Part shown: positions 59,498 to 64,000 of the stretch, piece by piece
Position numbering within the stretch: position 1 is the stretch's first letter
Layout of the letters: each line of letters starts with the position of its first letter
NCBI RefSeq assembly: GCF_003710085.1
Contig: NZ_CP033324.1
Coordinates: 1,869,501 to 1,933,500, forward strand
DNA length: 64,000 nucleotides
Source: Nocardioides pantholopis
GTDB lineage: Bacteria; Actinomycetota; Actinomycetes; Propionibacteriales; Nocardioidaceae
Direction: 5' to 3'
The notes under the pieces: model-generated
What the model was told of the DNA's origin: nothing
The model's input: only the letters and a program-made list of their open reading frames with translations
Databases searched by the model: none
Made by a program: the position numbers and the translations under genes

Positions 59498-60739
59498 ATG
59501 GTCCATCCGATCCGGGTCGCCGCCCGTGAGCTCGGCGATGTGCTGAAGTCGGTCGTGGACGTGAACCCGGCGTTCATGGAGACCGCTGACAAGGCGGCTG
59601 CGTTGGTCGAGCTGGCGGCGGTGGAGTCGCGGGTGGCCGAGCTGCGGTTGCGGGTCTGTGCGGACGCGGGTGACGTGGCCGAGGCGGCGGGCACGCGCGA
59701 TGTGGGGGTGTGGGCTGCGGCTGAGACCCGGCGGCGTCGGGGTGACTGCGCCTGCGAGCTGCGGTTGGCGTTGGCGTTGGCGGACCGGCCGGTGCTCGCG
59801 GCCGGGGTCCGCGAGGGGCGGGTAAACCTGGACCAGGCGCAGGCGATCGCGGCCTCGCTGGCCGACCTGCCGTCCGGGGTGGACGAGGCGGTGGTCGACG
59901 AGGCCGAGGCGGCGCTCGTGGCGTACGCCGCGACGTACGGCCCGATCGAGCTGCGCCGGCTGGGCCGGCGGATCCTGGACCTGGTCGCCCCCGAGGTCGC
60001 GGAGGCCGCGGAGGCGCGGAAGCTGGCCGCCCTGGAGGCGTCCGCACACGAGCGGATGCGGCTGCGGATCCACGCCCTCGGGGACGGCACGACGCGGATC
60101 AGCGGCCTGATCCCGGACGCCTCGGCGGCCCGGCTGGCCACCTACCTGCACGCGTTCACCAACCCCCGCCGCGACAACGCGCCCACCCCGGCCGAGCCGG
60201 AGCGGGCAGTCCCGTACGGACGGAAGACGGCGCAGGCGTTCTGCGACCTGCTCGAGGTCCTGGACCCGGCCCGGCTGCCGATCCACGGCGGTGATGCCAC
60301 CACCCTGGTGGTCACGATCTCGCTGACATCGCTGCGCGAGCGGCTCGGGACAGCGACGCTGGGGAACCCGGCGCCGGGTGAGTCCCATGACCGGATCACC
60401 GCGGCCGAGGCCCGCCGGCTGGCGTGCACCGCCCAGATCGTGCCCGCGGTGCTCGGCGGCGACAGCGAGGTCCTCGACCTGGGCCGGACCCAGCGGCTGT
60501 TCACCCGGGCCCAGCGTCGTGCCCTCGCGCTGCGGGACCGGGAGTGCCGTGCGGAGGGCTGCCAGATCCCCGCTGCCTGGTGCGAGGCCCATCATCGTGA
60601 TCCCTGGTCCACCGGCGGCCGCACCGACCTCGCCGACGGGATGCTGCTGTGCTCCCACCACCATCACCGGGCCCACGACGACCGGTACTCCACCGACCGG
60701 CTCGCCAACGGCGACCTCCGCTTCCACCGGCGGACATAA
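59498..60739 (+). CDS. DUF222 and HNH endonuclease domain protein under LexA control
   Basis: This 413-residue protein carries DUF222 (RRRGDCACELRLALALADRPVL; VNLDQAQAIAASLADLP) and a C-terminal HNH nuclease, CEAHHRDPWSTGG then LLCSHHHHRAHD, with the Cys pair DRECRAEGCQ for structural zinc. The ATG at 59498 has GGAGG 5 nt upstream. An ATG at 59456 falls inside the -10 box and is excluded. A perfect LexA box sits on its promoter, so it should be induced by DNA damage. Several 13E12-family genes in Mycobacterium tuberculosis are also in the SOS regulon. Confidence 0.92.
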   Translation: MVHPIRVAARELGDVLKSVVDVNPAFMETADKAAALVELAAVESRVAELRLRVCADAGDVAEAAGTRDVGVWAAAETRRRRGDCACELRLALALADRPVLAAGVREGRVNLDQAQAIAASLADLPSGVDEAVVDEAEAALVAYAATYGPIELRRLGRRILDLVAPEVAEAAEARKLAALEASAHERMRLRIHALGDGTTRISGLIPDASAARLATYLHAFTNPRRDNAPTPAEPERAVPYGRKTAQAFCDLLEVLDPARLPIHGGDATTLVVTISLTSLRERLGTATLGNPAPGESHDRITAAEARRLACTAQIVPAVLGGDSEVLDLGRTQRLFTRAQRRALALRDRECRAEGCQIPAAWCEAHHRDPWSTGGRTDLADGMLLCSHHHHRAHDDRYSTDRLANGDLRFHRRT

Positions 60740-60750
60740 CAGGCTGGGTA

Positions 60751-60765
60751 CTCCGCGTCGCGGAG
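60751..60765 (+). terminator. Short hairpin after the second HNH gene
   Basis: CTCCGCG-T-CGCGGAG is a perfect inverted repeat 12 bp after the stop. It is a probable terminator without a T-run. Confidence 0.45.
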
Positions 60766-60832
60766 GGAGCTGCAGCCTGCCCGCTTCGGGCCTCAGGTCA
60801 GGAAGTGTCGGCCGACCGGCGAGTGCCCGGAG

Positions 60833-61390
60833 TCAGCCTCGACGAATCCAGGAAGTGAAGCCGTGCTTCGAGGGCACGTAGTCGGAGAAGGACCGACCGG
60901 TGCCGGTGGCGCGGTTCACGACGAGGTAGGAGGCCTCGACCCGCACCCGCGCCTTCCTCCACCGCCTCAGGCAGCTCCTCTGGATGGTGAACCTTGACGT
61001 GTCCCTCTGGTAGTTCAGCGCCAGCGTGGTCGGGCACAACAGCGGCGGACCGACGTAGCGGCTTCCCCGCATTCGCCGCAGCTGCCAGTCGGAGTCACCA
61101 CCCAGGCTGGTCCCGATGCCGAGCTCGGGACCTCTGCGTCGCGGGTCGATGTCGAGTTCCACCGAGATGCTGGCCGGAATGCCCTGCCTGATGTTGCGAT
61201 GGAAGGACATGACGCGGATTGATCGTCGCTTGTTCGCCACCCGCACCTTGACCAGGTCAGCACCACGGGCCGCGGAGTCGCGAGCCGGATCGTCGAATAC
61301 CTCCGTCGCCGCCTGCGCCGGAGCCGACGCCAGTCCGCCGGCACTGAGCAATGCGGTGAGCAACACGGGGACTAGCTGTCGGGCGATCAT
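60833..61390 (-). CDS. Small secreted hypothetical protein
   Basis: This 185-residue protein has a clear signal peptide (MIARQLVPVLLTALLSAGGLASAPAQA). The mature part begins ATEVFDDPARDSAARGADLVKVRVANKRRSIRVMSFHRNI, followed by ISVELDIDPRRRGPELGIG, and is rich in Arg and beta-strand-like segments. Two Cys (LLCPTTL and RSCLRRW) could form a disulphide. The pattern recurs in secreted actinobacterial proteins of unknown function. A GGAGGG site precedes the ATG. No neighbour suggests a role. Confidence 0.75.
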   Translation of the reverse strand: MIARQLVPVLLTALLSAGGLASAPAQAATEVFDDPARDSAARGADLVKVRVANKRRSIRVMSFHRNIRQGIPASISVELDIDPRRRGPELGIGTSLGGDSDWQLRRMRGSRYVGPPLLCPTTLALNYQRDTSRFTIQRSCLRRWRKARVRVEASYLVVNRATGTGRSFSDYVPSKHGFTSWIRRG

Positions 61391-61999
61391 CTCGGTCCCT
61401 CCGGTCCGGTGGTCCCAGCAGCGTAGGTCCCGTGAGGTGGCTAGCGCGGGATGCGCAGCGCACCAGCTCCGAGGCGTCGCAACGCAGGCCGGTGGCTCAC
61501 GACGAGTGCCAGGCGGCGGAGGCCGGCGGGATCTCGATGGCCAGCACGTGCAGCACCGGGCACGGTAGTCGAGGATCCCGACCCGCGGCAGGCTGGCGGT
61601 GGCAGGGACCCGCGTCGACCGGGGCAGGTCGGAATTGCGGCCGGCGCGTCGAAGTCATCACCGGTGAGCAGCACCGTGTCGGAGAGGCAGGCGTGCAGCT
61701 GGGCCAGGTTGGCCGGCCCGTCCTCGGCCGGGCGGGGTCGCGGGCCACCTCGCGGTGCCCACCGTGCTCGTTGCCAGGGCGAACTCTCTCCTGTTCGTCC
61801 AGCCGTCCCACGATCGTCGGCGCGTGGTGCAACGCGGGCGCGTGTGGGCGGCGACTACCGGGACGCGACCGTCACGATCAACTCGCACGGCGTACTTGAC
61901 CCGCACCTGGGTTTCAAGAAGCTGCCGAAGCTGGACGCCGATGGGGTGGCGACGTGCGAGGGCCTCATCCCACCTTGAGCGTCTGTAGGACGGCCGGCG
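61391..61999. other. 609-bp stretch without an intact gene
   Basis: Several short frames on both strands end within this stretch; none has a full domain, a good ribosome site and consistent codon use. A minus-strand frame reads DTVLLTGDDFDAPAAIP near 61635-61690, loosely like the end of a PIN-type toxin, but neighbouring segments fall in other frames. A decayed gene is possible. I see no RNA gene or repeat. Confidence 0.4.
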
Positions 62000-62404
62000 T
62001 CAGCGGTGCCCGGCGGGCACGGTCCCGGGACCGATCTCGCACAGTTGGGTCCCCGAGCCCAGGTCGCCCAGGCAGTTCCGCAGGGCGGCGGTGCGGGACT
62101 CTGCCTCGTCGATGAGGACATCGGCGAAGCGCTCCCAGTCCTGCGGCTGCGGACGGTCGGGCAGGGACTCGAAGTGGTCGGCGATCTGGCGGACGGTGAG
62201 GCCGACGCGCTGGGCGACCTTGGCGACCCTGATCCGGCAGGCCGCCGTGTCGTCGAAGCGCCGCTGGCCGCCCGCGGTGCGACGGGCGGTGATCAGCCCG
62301 TGCTTCTCGTAGAACCGCACGGCCGACGGGGCGATGCCCGCCGCGGCAGCGACGTCCTTGACCGAGAGGTCGAAGTCCGGGGGAGTCTCCACGGAGGTGG
62401 TCAT
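62000..62404 (-). CDS. MerR family regulator (SoxR-like, without the Fe-S cysteines)
   Basis: This 134-residue protein has the MerR DNA-binding domain LSVKDVAAAAGIAPSAVRFYEKHGLITARRTAGGQRRFDDTAACRIRVAKVAQRVGLTVRQIADHFESLP, very close in layout to SoxR. In SoxR the C-terminus holds a four-Cys cluster (C-x2-C-x-C-x5-C). Here the matching part is RNCLGDLGSGTQLCEIG with only two Cys, so a 2Fe-2S cluster is unlikely. It is divergent from an FMN reductase-MFS pair. Confidence 0.87.
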   Translation of the reverse strand: MTTSVETPPDFDLSVKDVAAAAGIAPSAVRFYEKHGLITARRTAGGQRRFDDTAACRIRVAKVAQRVGLTVRQIADHFESLPDRPQPQDWERFADVLIDEAESRTAALRNCLGDLGSGTQLCEIGPGTVPAGHR

Positions 62405-62432
62405 CGCTCCAGCGTGCCTCCGCAGGCTTCCC

Positions 62433-62483
62433 GACTTCAACAGCCTTGACTTCAACGCCCTTGACTTCAACAAATGGTCAAGG
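62433..62483. promoter_or_regulatory. MerR-type regulatory region: 15-bp direct repeats and 7-bp inverted repeat
   Basis: GACTTCAAC-N4-TT units start at 62433, 62448 and 62463 (period 15). CCTTGAC (62459-62465) and GTCAAGG (62477-62483) are perfect arms with an 11-bp spacer, 15 bp before the FMN reductase start. This is the divergent region of the MerR gene. Confidence 0.55.
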
Positions 62484-62498
62484 CTCAGCGTGGCGGGC

Positions 62499-63104
62499 AT
62501 GACTCCTACCGAACCCATCACCGCATCCGCCGCTGCAGCCGAACAGTCGGGCCTGCACCTTGCCGTCCTCGCCGCCAGCGTCCGCCGGGACCGGCTCAGC
62601 CGCACCCTGGGGGACTGGGCAGCGGGCCGGGCCGCCGAGGTCGCCGGCACCGTGGACCTGATCGACCTGGCCGAGTCCGAGCTGCCGGACGACGAGCTGC
62701 TGCAGCCGGGGGGCGGGCCGCGCTCGGCGATCGCCCACCGCATCGAGCGGGCCGACGGCTACCTGGTCGTCACGCCCGAGTACAACCACAGCTATCCCGC
62801 CAGCCTGAAGCGCGCGATCGACTGGCACTACCGGGAGTGGATGTTCAAGCCCGCCACGGTGGTGTCGTACGGCGTGCACGGCGGGCTGCTCGCCACCGAG
62901 CACCTGCGCGGCGTCCTCGCCGAGCTGCACGTCGTCACGACCCGGCGCGGCGTCGGGCTGCGCGCGCCGTGGAACGACGTCCACGACCGGGGGTTCGACC
63001 CGCCGCCCGATGCCGGCGCGGCCCTCGACCAGGCGCTGGGCGAGCTGGTCTGGTGGGGCGAGGTCCTCTGCGCCGCCCGCCGTGACCGGCCCTTCCAGCC
63101 ATGA
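62499..63104 (+). CDS. NADPH-dependent FMN reductase family protein
   Basis: This 201-residue flavodoxin-like protein has LHLAVLAASVRRDRLSRTLGDW (phosphate-binding loop), GYLVVTPEYNHSYPASLKRAIDW (the TPEYN-S-P flavin-contact signature) and VVSYGVHGGLLATEHLRGVL. It should reduce FMN, quinones or azo/chromate-type compounds with NADPH. Its TGA overlaps the ATG of the MFS gene (ATGA). Together with the divergent MerR regulator this forms a redox- or drug-responsive unit. Confidence 0.9.
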   Translation: MTPTEPITASAAAAEQSGLHLAVLAASVRRDRLSRTLGDWAAGRAAEVAGTVDLIDLAESELPDDELLQPGGGPRSAIAHRIERADGYLVVTPEYNHSYPASLKRAIDWHYREWMFKPATVVSYGVHGGLLATEHLRGVLAELHVVTTRRGVGLRAPWNDVHDRGFDPPPDAGAALDQALGELVWWGEVLCAARRDRPFQP

Positions 63105-64000
63105 CCACCGCTCCGCCGGCCCTGGACGTCCGGGCCCGCACCATCGGGCTGGTGCTGGCCCTGGGCGGCCTCATGGTCACGGTCGACACCACCGTCGCCT
63201 TCGTGGCCGTGCCGGCGATCGTCGCCGACCTGGACTCCACGCTGCCGGCCGTGCAGTGGGTGACCAGCGGCTACCTGCTCGGCGTGGTCGCCGTCGTCCC
63301 CGTGGCCGGCTGGGCGGCCGCCCGGTTCGGCGCTCGGCGGGTCTACCTGCTGACCCTGGTGGTCTTCACCGGGTCGTCGGTCCTGGCGGGGCTGGCCTGG
63401 GACGCCGGGTCGCTCACGGCGTTCCGGATCCTGCAGGGGCTCGGCGGCGGGCTGCTCAACCCGGTCGGCCAGGCCATCGCCCTGCGGGCGGTGCCCCGCG
63501 AGGTCCGCGGACGGATGATGGGCCTGCTCGGGCTGCCGGTGCTGATCGGCCCGGTGCTCGGCCCGCTCCTGGCCGGCTGGCTGGTCGACACGGCCTCCTG
63601 GCGTTGGATCTTCCTGATCAACCTCCCCATCGGGGCAGCGGCGATCCTGCTCTGCGCCTACCTGCTGCCGCCGACCACCGACCGGACGGTGGTCACCCGC
63701 ATCGACTGGCCCGGTCTGGTGCTGGTCTGCGGCGGCGCGGTCCTGCTGGTGCTCGGCTGCACGCTGGTCGGGGAGTCCGGCTCGATGACGGGCCGGACCG
63801 GCGCCGCGCTGGGAGCCGGGCTGCTGCTCCTCGTCGGCTTCGGCGCCCGGACCGTGCGGACCGACGCGCCCCTGGTCGACCTCCGGCTGCTGCGCCACCC
63901 GCCCCTGGCTGCCGGCCTGGGCGTCCTCGGCTGCTTCGGGGCCGGGTACTTCGGTGCGATGACGGTCCTGCCCGTCTACGTCCAGGGGGTCCGCGGCGAT
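63101..64000 (+). CDS. MFS exporter, DHA2 family (EmrB-like), 3' end cut by window edge
   Basis: From ATG 63101 the frame stays open to the right edge (300 residues seen). It begins ARTIGLVLALGGLMVTVDTTVAFVAVPAIVADL (TM1 with an acidic residue), then VQWVTSGYLLGVVAVVPVAGWAAARFGARRVYLLTL (motif A) and LPVLIGPVLGPLLAGWLVDTASWRWIFLINLPIG (motif C and D2), typical of EmrB/QacA exporters. It is translationally coupled to the FMN reductase gene. Roughly the last 150-200 residues lie outside the window. Confidence 0.88.
   Translation, partial: MTTAPPALDVRARTIGLVLALGGLMVTVDTTVAFVAVPAIVADLDSTLPAVQWVTSGYLLGVVAVVPVAGWAAARFGARRVYLLTLVVFTGSSVLAGLAWDAGSLTAFRILQGLGGGLLNPVGQAIALRAVPREVRGRMMGLLGLPVLIGPVLGPLLAGWLVDTASWRWIFLINLPIGAAAILLCAYLLPPTTDRTVVTRIDWPGLVLVCGGAVLLVLGCTLVGESGSMTGRTGAALGAGLLLLVGFGARTVRTDAPLVDLRLLRHPPLAAGLGVLGCFGAGYFGAMTVLPVYVQGVRGD

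Overview
The window is high-GC DNA with many GTG starts, 4-bp stop/start overlaps (ATGA or GTGA), leaderless promoters (a TANNNT box exactly 6 nt before the start codon) and two DUF222/HNH genes. Together these point to an actinobacterium, most likely Nocardioides-like (inference; there is no rRNA or tRNA in the window to confirm it). About 54 protein genes are called. The left edge cuts an MMPL exporter and the right edge cuts a 14-TM MFS exporter.

Layout. 1-3.6 kb: MMPL exporter, F420/NADP-type oxidoreductase and XRE/MmyB regulator. 3.8-6.1 kb: DUF3995 membrane protein, then a DUF2867-DUF6463-TetR operon read from a leaderless promoter with a 25-codon leader ORF. 6.5-8.9 kb: DUF222/HNH protein and a universal stress protein. 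8.9-16.4 kb: GMC oxidoreductase, TetR and a branched-chain-amino-acid-type ABC transporter (lipoprotein, fused LivH-LivM permease, LivG, and a LivF that has lost its signature and Walker B region). The TetR palindrome lies on the ABC promoter and a second copy lies upstream of the GMC gene. 16.4-22.1 kb: acyl-CoA synthetase, a regulator with two TetR domains in one chain, a latex-clearing-protein (Lcp) type rubber oxygenase and an acyl-CoA dehydrogenase. The same 19-bp element sits in both divergent promoter regions of this block, which suggests one isoprenoid/lipid catabolic regulon.

22.2-34.4 kb: glutamate decarboxylase, two glycosyltransferases, MFS, secreted zinc metalloprotease, CorA and small proteins. 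34.4-43.3 kb: a six-gene exopolysaccharide operon on the minus strand (processive GT2 synthase, two membrane-anchored and one secreted beta-helix protein, UDP-glucose dehydrogenase with a 1-nt frameshift at its catalytic cysteine, and an OmpA-domain lipoprotein). It is divergent from a lipoprotein gene across a region carrying two TACCC-N6-GGGTA palindromes. The set resembles a hyaluronan- or alginate-like uronate polymer system in a probable monoderm.

43.3-64 kb: DUF4389 protein, acyl-CoA ligase, quinone reductase-like enzyme, old yellow enzyme with divergent MarR, RibD-like reductase with a flavin reductase-like protein, class II amidotransferase, a recombinase-like protein, a CPBP-like protein with divergent TetR, a secreted Ig-like protein, TetR/SmvA-like exporter, SRPBCC, AI-2E-type permease, a second DUF222/HNH gene behind a perfect LexA box, a small secreted protein, an empty 0.6-kb stretch, and MerR divergent from an FMN reductase-MFS pair.

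The two most interesting parts are the Lcp/tandem-TetR regulon (about 16-22 kb) and the uronate exopolysaccharide operon (34-43 kb).
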